This document shows, one piece after another, positions 50,657-60,319 of a stretch of 64,000 bases of DNA. Location of the stretch: contig CAZFOB010000016.1 in NCBI GenBank assembly GCA_964520325.1, positions 1 through 64,000 of the forward strand. The letters run 5' to 3'. The notes under the pieces were generated by a model. That model saw only the letters and a program-made list of their open reading frames with translations, was not told where the DNA came from and made no database searches. The position numbers and the translations under genes are program-made. Source of the DNA: CAZFOB01 sp964520325. GTDB lineage: Bacteria; Actinomycetota; JAICYB01. Numbering within the stretch: the first letter of the stretch is position 1; the number at the start of each line of letters is the position of its first letter.

Positions 50657-51763
50657 CTAGACCTTCTCGAGCTCCGCCTCGATCTCCTCGGCCCCGGCGC
50701 CGCCCGCGGCGGCTTCTGGATCGAGCTTGGTCGCGTTGCGCAGCAGCTCGATGCGCCGGTCGACCTGCTTGAGCATCACCTGGCCGAAGATCTGGAAATC
50801 ACCGTCACCGTCGCCGCCGTATCCGCCCTCGCCGTTGGCGCTGCCTTGACTGCCGGCGGCGAACTCCTCGGCCTGCTTGCGGGCGGCCTCGATGATCTCT
50901 TCGGCGTTCAGACGCTTGCCGCCGCCGTTCGATGTGACTCCGCCGGCCGCGCGCGCTACTGGAGAGATCTGGACGTACGAGTCGCGGAGGTCGTACATCC
51001 GCTCGACGGCGAACTCCGCAAGCTCGTTGTGCTCGGCGATGATCCGCCGGCAGAGATACGTCCCATAGGCGATGTGACGCCGCTCGTCGGCCTGCACATG
51101 GCCGAGACCTTCGCGCAGCCCGGGCATGACACCGAACGCGTCGAACATCGACTTCCACATCTTGTAACCGGCGATCGCGAGACAACCCTCGATGAACTGG
51201 TTGTAGGTGACCGAGCAGTCGAGGAACGCCTCCGGTGAGCGATCGGTGAGCACCCGGCGCATCACGCGGGGCAGGATCGACTCGAACAGACCGTCCGGCT
51301 GCTCGGCGTCGGGGAGCTTGATGCCACGTGCTTCCTGGTTCTTGCGGCTGAGTGCTCGCATCTCGAGCGGGTCGGCACCGATGGCCTTGAACCAGCGCGC
51401 GAAGAAGTCGACGTGCTTGGCCTCCTCGTAAGTGAACTGCGTGAGGAACAGCGTTTCTTCAGCACGTCCTTCGTCGGCGATCGCGAAGACGAGCGGCATG
51501 ATGTCGAGGGTCACGCCCTCCTCACCGACCATGAACCCGTTGGCGAGGCCCGCGAGCATGAGCTTGTGCTCCATCGGCATCGTCTCCCAGTCCTTCTTGT
51601 CCTGGGAGAAATCGAGGTCCGCCGGATCCCAATGCAGCTTCTTGCCCTTGTCCCATAGGCGCCAGGGGAGGATGTCCATGTTCAAACCCTTGGGCGAAGA
51701 CCAGTCGGAGAAAACGCGAGTGGCGTTCTGGACGTCCTTCAGTGTCTGATCGGTCGTTGTCAC
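50657..51763 (-). CDS. R2-like ligand-binding oxidase (R2lox-type ferritin-like protein)
   Basis: The 368-residue product shows the R2 metal ligands in order: E (GEEGVTLD), EAKH, E (YNQFIEGCLA) and ERRH. It resembles R2lox more than canonical R2: the residue 3 after the first ligand Glu is Val, and a Tyr lies 5 before the third Glu, matching the Val-Tyr ether cross-link pair of Mn/Fe R2lox. No NrdE partner is in the window. The GTG at 51763 follows GGGGAGAGG. A C-terminal acidic glycine-rich tail is added. Its reaction is unknown. Confidence 0.75.
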   Translation of the reverse strand: MTTTDQTLKDVQNATRVFSDWSSPKGLNMDILPWRLWDKGKKLHWDPADLDFSQDKKDWETMPMEHKLMLAGLANGFMVGEEGVTLDIMPLVFAIADEGRAEETLFLTQFTYEEAKHVDFFARWFKAIGADPLEMRALSRKNQEARGIKLPDAEQPDGLFESILPRVMRRVLTDRSPEAFLDCSVTYNQFIEGCLAIAGYKMWKSMFDAFGVMPGLREGLGHVQADERRHIAYGTYLCRRIIAEHNELAEFAVERMYDLRDSYVQISPVARAAGGVTSNGGGKRLNAEEIIEAARKQAEEFAAGSQGSANGEGGYGGDGDGDFQIFGQVMLKQVDRRIELLRNATKLDPEAAAGGAGAEEIEAELEKV

Positions 51764-51944
51764 TGGCCTCTCCCCTTCGTCGAAGACGACGTTGCGAAAA
51801 CCATACCCGCGGGGACAGGTTTTGGCCAGAGCCTGAACCTGACGGTCGGCAAGCGGCGTTGTACAAGTAGGTCTATAGTTCGGGAGTCGTTCGACTGGGG
51901 AGTTCGGATGCGCGCAGCCTTGCGTGCCGTGAGGAGGAGCGCCG

Positions 51945-53816
51945 GTGGTTAAGTCTCGCGCGGGTTCCGTCAAGCTCGAGCCGGAGACGCTCGAGATGCC
52001 AGCCGTCAACGATGTCGACAAGCTCAGGCGCTATCAAGCCGAGATCGGCGACATCCTTTCGAAGCTCGATACCGAACGGAATTGGTTCGAGCGCGTCTCC
52101 TACCACGTCCGCCGGCACCTGCCGCTGTATGCGCTGCTGGTGATCTTCGCCCTGATCATCGCCTTCATCCCCACCGTGAACGAACGCAACAACACCAGCG
52201 CCAGCGCGATCAGCGGCGGCGAAAACCAGACCGACGGCGGAAGCGACTTCGGGACCGACGCCACCGGCGACACCTCGGGAGGGAAGGGAAAGTCATCACT
52301 CGATGGCGTCGGCGACCCAACGCGTGGCACCACTGCGGCAGCCGCTCCGACCGCCAACCTCCCCAAGAACGTCGCCAAGGTCGCGACCGGAACGGGCAAG
52401 ACCATCGGCGGCTTCGCGTGCAGCGCCGGTGTCCGCCAGATCCCGTGGTCGACGTACGCGAACCCATGCGTCGCCAAGTTCACAGGGAACAACGGCGGCA
52501 AGACCTACAACGGTGTCGACGCCAAGACGATCCGCATCGCCATCCGCAAGCCCGCCATCGACGCCGGTGACGTCACCGACGCTCAGGCGAGTGCTCAGGG
52601 CGCCGCGACGAGGGCTGAAGCGATCGGGCTCCTCAGGAAGTACTCGGCCTACATGGCCAAGACGATGGAGCTCTACGGTCGCCGGATCGAGTTCGTCGAC
52701 TTCCAGAGCCGTGTGAGCAACGGCGTCGAGGAAGCCCAGAGCCGCGGCGAGGACGGAGCCTGCGCAGACGCAACGGACCTCAAGAGCCAGAACATCTTCG
52801 GCGTCGTCGGTTACACCGGCGGGCTCACGGAGACCCAGCCCTTCGCCGACTGCGCGGCCGAGCGCGGTCTGTTCGTCCCCTTCGGCGCCTCGTACTTCCC
52901 CGAGAAGTGGTACCAGGAGCGCTGGAACCCCTACGTGTGGCACACGCTGCAGGAGTGCGAACGCATCGGACGCGACGTCGCCGAGTACCTCGGCAAGCGG
53001 CTCCTCAACCGCACCGCGAAGTGGGCGCTCGACCCGGTGTACAAGACCCAGAAGCGCGTCTTCGGGACCTACGTCCCCGACAACGACGGCTACCAGCGTT
53101 GCGTGAACATCTCTGAGTCGGACTTCAAGAACAAATACGGCGGCACGATCAAGAGCCGTTACGACTACCTGCTCGACGTCTCTCGCTTCCCGGACCAGGC
53201 CGAGCAGGGCGTGCTCCAGTTCAAGGCGGCCGGGGTCACTACGCTCATCAACGCGTGCGACACGCTCTCGACACGGTTCCTCACCGAAGCTGCCGACCGC
53301 CAGAAGTGGGGGCCGGAGTGGTTCATCATCGGCGTCGCCACGCAGGACACCGACGGCGCCGCCCGCACGTTCCACCCCCGGATCATCGACGGGCACCTCT
53401 TCGGCATGAGTCAGCTCGGCGCGACGAACCTCATCGAGGGCAAGGCCGGCGAGTCCTACAAGACGTGGAAGACCGCATTCCCGGGCACCGAGCCCCCGGC
53501 GGGCTTCGGCGCGTTGTACTTCCGCGTGCTCGCGCTGCACATGATGCTGATGTCCGCCGGACCTATCCTGACGCCGCAGAACCTCGCGAACGGCCTGCGA
53601 GCTATGCCGGACGGCGGCGGCGGTACCAAATCCCCGCAGGGCACGTGGTCGTTCAAGGGCGACCACACCGCGATCGATGACTCGCGGGAGATCTACTGGA
53701 GGGAAGGCGTCAAGGGCTACGACGGCAACCTCGGTGCGTACCTCGAGACCGGAGGCGGCAAGCGGTACCGTTCCGGGACGTGGCCGAAAGCCGAGCCGGC
53801 CGTCTATCCGAAATAG
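51945..53816 (+). CDS. membrane-anchored Liv-type substrate-binding protein
   Basis: The 623-residue product starts with about 55 soluble, charged residues, then one transmembrane helix (LPLYALLVIFALIIAFIPTV), a low-complexity Ser/Gly/Asp linker, and a type I periplasmic-binding domain (DAKTIRIAIRKPAIDAGDVT ... GVVGYTGGLTETQPFADCAA ... FPDQAEQGVLQFKAAGVTTL). It lacks a lipobox or cleavable signal, so an N-terminal helix anchors it. It is followed after 33 bases by the permease fusion. It should deliver an amino-acid- or acid-like ligand. GTG 51945 follows GAGGAGGAG. Confidence 0.82.
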   Translation: MVKSRAGSVKLEPETLEMPAVNDVDKLRRYQAEIGDILSKLDTERNWFERVSYHVRRHLPLYALLVIFALIIAFIPTVNERNNTSASAISGGENQTDGGSDFGTDATGDTSGGKGKSSLDGVGDPTRGTTAAAAPTANLPKNVAKVATGTGKTIGGFACSAGVRQIPWSTYANPCVAKFTGNNGGKTYNGVDAKTIRIAIRKPAIDAGDVTDAQASAQGAATRAEAIGLLRKYSAYMAKTMELYGRRIEFVDFQSRVSNGVEEAQSRGEDGACADATDLKSQNIFGVVGYTGGLTETQPFADCAAERGLFVPFGASYFPEKWYQERWNPYVWHTLQECERIGRDVAEYLGKRLLNRTAKWALDPVYKTQKRVFGTYVPDNDGYQRCVNISESDFKNKYGGTIKSRYDYLLDVSRFPDQAEQGVLQFKAAGVTTLINACDTLSTRFLTEAADRQKWGPEWFIIGVATQDTDGAARTFHPRIIDGHLFGMSQLGATNLIEGKAGESYKTWKTAFPGTEPPAGFGALYFRVLALHMMLMSAGPILTPQNLANGLRAMPDGGGGTKSPQGTWSFKGDHTAIDDSREIYWREGVKGYDGNLGAYLETGGGKRYRSGTWPKAEPAVYPK

Positions 53817-53849
53817 CCAAGAGGGACGGGACGGACCACCGGTGACGTC

Positions 53850-56090
53850 TTGAGCGCAGGCGGCAGCGCGGTCGCCGCCGCACGCGACCGGCTGACCAAC
53901 ACGAGCTGGCGACGCGTCGCCAGGGTCGTGAGCGTTCCGGTCGGCGGCCTCGTCGCCTGGCTCATCCTCGGCAACGTCCTCTCCCGAGGTCTGCCGCTCG
54001 GGATCTTCGTCCTGGGCTTGGTCTTCGGCTCGCTTTACGCGCTCATCGCGGTCGGCCTCGTTCTGGTCTACCGCGCCAACAACATCGTGAACTTCGCGCA
54101 GGCCGAGCTCGGAGCCGTCGCATCGGTCGTCGCGATCATGCTTGTGATTCAGCAGAACGTGAACTTCTTCCTCGCCATCACTATCGGGTTCGCGGCAGCG
54201 GTCGTCACGGGGATCCTCATCGACCTCATCGTCATCCGCGCGTTCCGCAAGGCGCCGCGACTGATCCTCGCCGTAGCGACGATCGGCGTCGCGCAGATCC
54301 TCGCCGGGTTGAGCGTGCAGATCCCTCTGTGGTGGGCCGGTCCGGTCGGAGACCTCACGGGCAAGTTCCGTACACCCTTCCAGTTCAGCTTCGAGATCGC
54401 ACCGGTGCGCTTCACCGGTAACCACCTTTTGGTGTTCATCCTCGTACCCATCGTCATCGCCGTACTCGCGGCGTTCCTTCGTTACACCGACTACGGCGTC
54501 GCGATCCGCGCTTCTGCCGAGAACGGCGACCGGGCTCAGCTCCTCGGTATGCCGGTCCTGCGCCTATCGACGATCGTCTGGGCGATCGCAGCGCTGCTCT
54601 CGGCGATCGCGGTGATCCTCCGGACGTCGATCATCGGGTTCTCGTCGTTCGCCGGCGTGTCGGGCGGCGGACCATCGCTCCTGCTGCGGACGTTCGCAGC
54701 GGCCGTGATCGCACGCATGGAGAACATGGCCGTGGCCGCGGTAGCTGCGCTCGGCATCGGCGTCTTCGAGTACGGCGCCGTGTGGACGTTCCAGAGCGGC
54801 GCCTACGCCGACGCGCTGCTCGTGCTCGTCATCCTCGGCGCCCTGATCGTGCAGCGCGGACACTTCTCCCGATTCGCCGAGACGGGGATCTCGACCTGGA
54901 AGGCGTTGCGCGAGGTACGTCCGATCCCCTCCGAGCTTCGCAAGCTGCCGGAGGTGCGCTGGGGACTCATCGCACTCTGGACGCTCCTCGGTCTCTTCGT
55001 CCTGACGTTCCCGCTGTGGGCGACGCCGGGACGAGAGCAACTCGCCGCTCTGGTCTTCATCTACTCGATGGTTGCGGTCTCGCTCGTTGTGCTGACCGGT
55101 TGGGTCGGGCAGATCTCGCTCGGTCAGTGGGCCATCGCGGGCTTCGGTGCGGCGGCGTGCGGCGTCCTCGTGGGCAGGCACGGCCTCGATCTGTTCCTGT
55201 CGCTCGGCGCCGGCATGGCGTGCGCCGCCGTCATCGCGCTCATCATCGGGATCCCGGCGCTGCGGATCTCCGGTCCGTTCCTCGCGGTCACCACGCTCGC
55301 GTTCGCGGTGACGTCGCGCTTCTTCCTCCTCGAAGACCGGTACCTGCCGTGGTTCGTCGAGGACCGCTTCGAGCGCCCCGACCTGTGGAACCGCTTCCCG
55401 ATCAAGCTCGAGTGGCAGTTCTACTACTTCTGTCTGACGTTCCTCGTCCTCGTGCTCATCGGCGCGCGGAACCTGCGCAGCTCGCGCACCGGACGCGCGA
55501 TGATCGCCGTCCGCGACAACGAGCCCGCGGCGCAGGCCACGTCGCTCAACGTCCCGCTGCTCAAGCTCACCGCGTTCGCGATCTCGGGCGCGATCGCGGG
55601 GCTCGCCGGCGGACTGTACGCGCTCGCGTCCAACGGTCTGAACACCGACTCATTCGGTCCGGACGTTTCGCTACGACTCTTCACGATGGTCGTCATCGGC
55701 GGACTCGGGTCGCTCCCCGGCGCGATCCTTGGAGCGATCTATGTGAAGAGCCTCGAGTTCTTCGTCGGTGGCGGCTGGGCGCTGCTCGCATCAGGCGCTG
55801 GGATCCTGCTCATCCTGCTCGTGCTTCCCGGCGGCCTGGGAGCAGGCATGTACCGCGTGCGCGACGAGATCCTCCGCTGGATCGCCAAGCGTCGCGGGAT
55901 CGTCGTCCCGAGCTTGCTGGCGGACATCCGGCAGGAGGAGATCGCCGAAGAAGAGGTGAAGGTCGAGCTTGGCGACGTGCTCGCCGGCGTCCAGGCGCAG
56001 ACCGGCAACGGAGCCACGACACGCGCGAGGAACGGACGTAAGTCGCCGTCTCGCAAATCACGCGCGAAGAGCCGGACGAGGGCGAGCTGA
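53850..56090 (+). CDS. fused Liv-type permease (LivH-LivM)
   Basis: The 746-residue product joins a LivH-like half (FVLGLVFGSLYALIAVGLVL, then VYRANNIVNFAQAELGAVAS) to a LivM-like half from about residue 370 (LVFIYSMVAVSLVVLTGWVG, QISLGQWAIAGFGAAACGVL, then NVPLLKLTAFAISGAIAGLA). Each half has the helices of its separate homologue, with a basic C-terminal tail. The start appears to be TTG 53850 with a weak ribosome site. Its stop overlaps the start of the next gene (TGATG). Confidence 0.9.
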   Translation: MSAGGSAVAAARDRLTNTSWRRVARVVSVPVGGLVAWLILGNVLSRGLPLGIFVLGLVFGSLYALIAVGLVLVYRANNIVNFAQAELGAVASVVAIMLVIQQNVNFFLAITIGFAAAVVTGILIDLIVIRAFRKAPRLILAVATIGVAQILAGLSVQIPLWWAGPVGDLTGKFRTPFQFSFEIAPVRFTGNHLLVFILVPIVIAVLAAFLRYTDYGVAIRASAENGDRAQLLGMPVLRLSTIVWAIAALLSAIAVILRTSIIGFSSFAGVSGGGPSLLLRTFAAAVIARMENMAVAAVAALGIGVFEYGAVWTFQSGAYADALLVLVILGALIVQRGHFSRFAETGISTWKALREVRPIPSELRKLPEVRWGLIALWTLLGLFVLTFPLWATPGREQLAALVFIYSMVAVSLVVLTGWVGQISLGQWAIAGFGAAACGVLVGRHGLDLFLSLGAGMACAAVIALIIGIPALRISGPFLAVTTLAFAVTSRFFLLEDRYLPWFVEDRFERPDLWNRFPIKLEWQFYYFCLTFLVLVLIGARNLRSSRTGRAMIAVRDNEPAAQATSLNVPLLKLTAFAISGAIAGLAGGLYALASNGLNTDSFGPDVSLRLFTMVVIGGLGSLPGAILGAIYVKSLEFFVGGGWALLASGAGILLILLVLPGGLGAGMYRVRDEILRWIAKRRGIVVPSLLADIRQEEIAEEEVKVELGDVLAGVQAQTGNGATTRARNGRKSPSRKSRAKSRTRAS

Positions 56091-59068
56091 TGGCACGCAC
56101 GGGGATCGGCGAACGGGTTCGCGGATTCAGAGAGTCACTCGGCGGTGCACCGCTGCTGCCGCTCGTCGTCCTGTTCGGGCTCAACATGGTCGACGAGTTC
56201 GACCAGGTCGCGTTCGGCGCGCTCGCCCCCGAGATCCGCGACCACTTCAACCTGTCAAACGCTTCGTTCATCCTTATCGTCTCGCTCTCCGGCGCGCTGT
56301 CTATCCTGGCTGCGGCACCGGTCGGCTATATCGCCGACAAGTACAACCGCGTGCGGATCGCGCGCATCGCCGGGCTGGTGTGGGGGTTGGCCGCTCTGGG
56401 GACGGGTCTCGCGCCCGTCCTCGCCGTGCTCATCGCCACGCGCTTCATCGGCGGCGTCGGCCGGCTCGTGAACGAGCCGGTGCACCCGAGCCTCCTGGCC
56501 GATTACTACCCGCCAAACTCGCTTCCCCGCGTTTTCGGCGTGCACAGATTCGCGAACATCCTCGGCAACATCGCCGGTCCGGTCGCCGGAGGGATCGCGG
56601 CACTCTTCGCCGCGAGTGCAATCGCGTCGTGGCGGCCGGTGTTCATCCTTCTGGCGATTCCCACCTTCCTGTTCCTGTTCTTCTCGTTCGGGCTCCACGA
56701 GCCCAAGCGGGGAGCCACGATCGATCCCGACAGCGCTGAACGTCCTGCCGAGATGTTCAAGATCGGCGAAGCGTTCCGCCGGCTCCGCGCGATCCACACC
56801 CTGAGGCGCACATGGGTTTCCGCCTTCTTCTTCGGTGCCGGGGTGATCCCTCTCGCGTCGTTTCTCTCGCTGTTCTTCGAGGACATCTACGGGATGGGTC
56901 CGGTCGGACGGGGTTCGATGGTGATGCTCCGTGGTGCCGGCGGCGCAGTCGGCTTGGTGATCGGCTCGCGCATCACGCGAAGGTTCCAGGAACGGGACAA
57001 GCTCGAGAGCTTGCCGATCGTGACCAGTCTCATGATCATCCAGTTCGCGATCGGGATGGCCTTTATGGCGCTCGCTCCATGGGTCGCAGGTTCGGTGATC
57101 TTCGCCTTCCTGCTTTCGATCGGTGCGAGCGGGTTCCTCCCTCCGTACCTCACGACCGTCGCGCTCATCGGTCCTCCGCGCATCCGTTCGCAGGCATACG
57201 CCTACTCGCTGCTGTTCTTCGCGTTGGGTGGCGTCGTGCTCTCGCGGATCGCCGCCAGCACCGGAGACGTCAACGGTCTGCGGGCCGGGATGCTGCTCCT
57301 TTCGGTCTTCGTTGCCGTCGGCGGACTCATCGGCCTGACGTCGAGAAAGTTCATCCGCCGGGACATCGACGAAGCCGTAAAGTCGCTACGAGCGCAAGAG
57401 GCGGCCGAAAGCGGAACCTTCCTCGTCTGCCGTGGTGTCGATGTCGCCTACGACCAGGTGCAGGTGCTCTTCGGGGTCGACTTCGACGTGAAGGAAGGCG
57501 AGATCGTCGCGCTGCTCGGGACCAACGGCGCCGGCAAGTCGACGCTGCTGAAGGCGATCTCGGGCATCAACGATCCCGTCGGCGGAGCGATCTTCTTCGA
57601 AGGCCGGGACATCACCCATGCGGATGCGAACGCCAAAGCGGCCGCCGGGATCGTGCAAGTGCCGGGCGGGCGCGGCATCTTCCCGACCCTCAGCGTCGCC
57701 GACAACATCAAGGCCGCCGGATGGATGTACCGCGACGACCCCGAGTACCGGGAGCAAGCCGTCGAGCGGATCCTCGATTACTTCCCGATCCTCAGGAATC
57801 GTTGGGACACGATCGCCGGCAGCCTTTCCGGCGGAGAGCAGCAGATGCTCTCGCTCGCGCAGGCTTTCATCGCCAAACCGAAGCTGCTGCTCATCGACGA
57901 GCTCTCGCTCGGACTCGCGCCGACGATCGTCGAGTCGTTGCTCGAGATCGTGCGGACGATCCACGATGCCGGAACGACCGTCGTGCTCGTCGAACAGTCT
58001 GTGAACACCGCACTGAAGCTCGCCAAGCGCGCCGCGTTCATGGAGAAGGGCGAGGTGCGGTTCGAAGGTCCAACCGAAGAGCTTCTCAGCCGACCGGACA
58101 TCCTGCGCGCAGTTTTCTTGAAGGGTGCCGCGCGCCCGGGGGCTGGCGGAGCGAAGCGGAGCAGAGCCCCCGCTCAGTTGGGCAATGGTGACCGAAGCTC
58201 ACGAGTCATGCAGAAGACGCGCGCGGAGATCCTCACACGTCCGGTCGTGCTGCACACGTCCGGACTGTCGAAACACTACGGCGGGATCGTCGCCGTCGAC
58301 GATGTCGACATCGAGGTCCACGAAGGCGAGATCCTCGGCCTGATCGGACCGAACGGCGCGGGCAAGACCACGCTCTTCGACCTGATCTCCGGCTTCACGC
58401 CGTCCAACGGTGGCCGGATCGATTTCATGGGTGTCGACGTCACCGACCTGGGAGCGGCGGCACGGGCACGCGCGGGGTTGGGCCGGTCGTTCCAGGACGC
58501 CCGTTTGTGGCAATCCCTCACGGTCAAGGAGGCGATCGCCGTCGCGTGCGAACGCCACATCGAGGTGACGACGCCGGTCGCGTCGATCTTCTCGACTCCC
58601 CTGTCGCAGGATTCGGAAGCCGCGACCATGCGAGAGAGCGAAGAGTTGATCGAGCTTCTGAGCCTCCAGGCGTTCCGAGACAAGTTCCTCTCTGAGCTGT
58701 CTACCGGGTCGCGAAGGATCGTCGAGATCGCGACGATCCTCGCTCACCGTCCGAGCGTAGTGATCCTGGACGAGCCGTCGTCCGGCATCGCACAGCGTGA
58801 GACCGAGGCGCTCGGGCCGCTCCTGCGCACCGTACGCGAACACCTCGGGGCCTCGATGCTGATCATCGAGCACGACATGCCGTTGATCACCAACCTCGCC
58901 GATCGCATGTACGCGCTCGATCAGGGACGCGTCATCGTCGAGGGAACACCGGACGACGTCATCAACCATCCGGCGGTCATCGAGTCGTACCTCGGCACGG
59001 AGGGCTACGCCGACATCGTCGGCAACGACGCCAAGAAGCGCACTCGCAAGCCGGCCGCTCGCCGGTGA
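56090..59068 (+). CDS. MFS transporter fused to LivF- and LivG-like ATPases (triple fusion)
   Basis: One 992-residue frame. Residues about 20-430 are a 12-helix MFS carrier (NMVDEFDQVAFGALAPEIRD, PVGYIADKYNRVRIARIAGL). Residues 445-680 are a LivF-like ATPase with Walker A GTNGAGKST near 477, signature LSGGEQ at 579 and Walker B LLLIDE. A charged linker leads to a LivG-like ATPase at 715-975: GPNGAGKTT near 753, LSTGSRR at 870, VVILDEPSSGIA. All motifs are intact and there is no stop between domains. It closes the transporter operon; the MFS part may be a second carrier for the same substrate or a scaffold. Function is inference. Confidence 0.9.
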   Translation: MARTGIGERVRGFRESLGGAPLLPLVVLFGLNMVDEFDQVAFGALAPEIRDHFNLSNASFILIVSLSGALSILAAAPVGYIADKYNRVRIARIAGLVWGLAALGTGLAPVLAVLIATRFIGGVGRLVNEPVHPSLLADYYPPNSLPRVFGVHRFANILGNIAGPVAGGIAALFAASAIASWRPVFILLAIPTFLFLFFSFGLHEPKRGATIDPDSAERPAEMFKIGEAFRRLRAIHTLRRTWVSAFFFGAGVIPLASFLSLFFEDIYGMGPVGRGSMVMLRGAGGAVGLVIGSRITRRFQERDKLESLPIVTSLMIIQFAIGMAFMALAPWVAGSVIFAFLLSIGASGFLPPYLTTVALIGPPRIRSQAYAYSLLFFALGGVVLSRIAASTGDVNGLRAGMLLLSVFVAVGGLIGLTSRKFIRRDIDEAVKSLRAQEAAESGTFLVCRGVDVAYDQVQVLFGVDFDVKEGEIVALLGTNGAGKSTLLKAISGINDPVGGAIFFEGRDITHADANAKAAAGIVQVPGGRGIFPTLSVADNIKAAGWMYRDDPEYREQAVERILDYFPILRNRWDTIAGSLSGGEQQMLSLAQAFIAKPKLLLIDELSLGLAPTIVESLLEIVRTIHDAGTTVVLVEQSVNTALKLAKRAAFMEKGEVRFEGPTEELLSRPDILRAVFLKGAARPGAGGAKRSRAPAQLGNGDRSSRVMQKTRAEILTRPVVLHTSGLSKHYGGIVAVDDVDIEVHEGEILGLIGPNGAGKTTLFDLISGFTPSNGGRIDFMGVDVTDLGAAARARAGLGRSFQDARLWQSLTVKEAIAVACERHIEVTTPVASIFSTPLSQDSEAATMRESEELIELLSLQAFRDKFLSELSTGSRRIVEIATILAHRPSVVILDEPSSGIAQRETEALGPLLRTVREHLGASMLIIEHDMPLITNLADRMYALDQGRVIVEGTPDDVINHPAVIESYLGTEGYADIVGNDAKKRTRKPAARR

Positions 59069-59072
59069 CTAC

Positions 59073-60284
59073 TCAGCGCACCTGGATCGTGCCGCGCATC
59101 GCCTGGTGAACCAGGCACTGGTACTTGTACGTTTCGGCCTTCGAGAAGCGCAGCGTGTAGCTCACCGTCGCCGGAGGAGTCGCACGGATGATCCCCGAGC
59201 TGAACGTGCCTTCGCCGTCCCACGTGCCGCCGTCGATCGAGTCGGCCTTGGTCGAAGGCGGATACGCAAACACACTCTTCGGGACGGCCGGACCTCCGAC
59301 GGGCTTCCACGCGTCGGGGTTGGCCCGCCACTCGCCGTCCTTCTCGATCAGGACGCCCTCCTTGGCATCCCGGTCGGGCTTGAAGGCGATCGAGTGCATG
59401 CCGTAGAACCGCCACCCCAACGGCTTGCCGACCTTCGCGGTTTCGTCGCGCGGGAAGAAGGCTGACATAAGGCCGCGCGTGGTGCCGCGCGGGCCGGTGC
59501 CGGCGAACACAGGTCCTCCTTCGCGGCGGATCGCGTCTCTCGCCGGCGGCTGGAGCGTTCCCGCGATCTCGCGCTCTTCGTCGTCCGCATTCTTCCGCAG
59601 TTGCGCAACCGTCGGTCGCTCCTGGTCCGGCGCGACGACGTCGATCGCCCCCGACATCGCCGAGCGGTGGACGAGGCACATGAAGTGATAGGTCCCGGGC
59701 TTGATGTCGCCAGCAAGCTTGACGCGGAACGGCTCCCCTTCCTTGAGGACGCCGCTCGAGTAGAAGGACTGCGTCCCGCCGAAGGCCGGCTGATCGGCTT
59801 GCGCACAGGCCGGAGCGCCACCTGCATTCGCGACCGGCGGCGAGGCGGTGTCGAGGAAGCACGACTCGCTCGCGGAATGATTGATCACGGGCACGGCACC
59901 GGTGGAGGTATGCGGCAGTACGCTTGGGACCTTCTTCATCGCAGACAGCTTTTCGACGTCCTCGAGATCGGCGGCCGCGCCGAGCGCCTCGACTGCCGAA
60001 ATGGCGCGATCGACGATCCGCCCCATCGCGATCGTGTGCGGCTCGCCGGTATCGCGCAACGAGAAGTTCAGGGCATCGCCCGGATGGAGCGGAACTCGTG
60101 ACGGAAGGTACGCGAAGAACACGGAGGGAAAGCGGTAGCCCTTCTCGTCCAACGACGTCTCGATCGCGTACTCGCCCCCGTCCACGAATACGATCGCAGG
60201 GGGACGAAGCAAGCGTGAGTTGCATCCCGTCGCTACGAACGCGAGCGCCATGAGCGCCACGCCAGCCCGCCTTGTCCTCGGCAC
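59073..60284 (-). CDS. lipoprotein with two cupredoxin-like domains
   Basis: From the GTG at 60284 the 403-residue product begins with a lipoprotein signal (VALMALAFVATGCNS). Two plastocyanin/cupredoxin domains follow, each ending in a C-x2-H-x2/3-M copper motif: YHFMCLVHRSAM and YKYQCLVHQAM. The upstream His ligands are present as EPHTIAMG and YGMHSIAF. Such proteins carry electrons or copper at the cell surface. It is convergent with the transporter operon, 4 bases apart. Confidence 0.78.
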   Translation of the reverse strand: MPRTRRAGVALMALAFVATGCNSRLLRPPAIVFVDGGEYAIETSLDEKGYRFPSVFFAYLPSRVPLHPGDALNFSLRDTGEPHTIAMGRIVDRAISAVEALGAAADLEDVEKLSAMKKVPSVLPHTSTGAVPVINHSASESCFLDTASPPVANAGGAPACAQADQPAFGGTQSFYSSGVLKEGEPFRVKLAGDIKPGTYHFMCLVHRSAMSGAIDVVAPDQERPTVAQLRKNADDEEREIAGTLQPPARDAIRREGGPVFAGTGPRGTTRGLMSAFFPRDETAKVGKPLGWRFYGMHSIAFKPDRDAKEGVLIEKDGEWRANPDAWKPVGGPAVPKSVFAYPPSTKADSIDGGTWDGEGTFSSGIIRATPPATVSYTLRFSKAETYKYQCLVHQAMRGTIQVR

Positions 60285-60319
60285 GTTCCCCCGCCTTCTC
60301 CGGTGATTGAGGATAGCGT

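Noticed and set aside
52296..54425. 709-residue minus-strand open frame
   Set aside because: It is antisense to the binding protein and permease genes, whose family motifs are clear. Its composition is Arg/Asp/Glu/Val-rich low-order sequence typical of the mirror of a high-GC gene.
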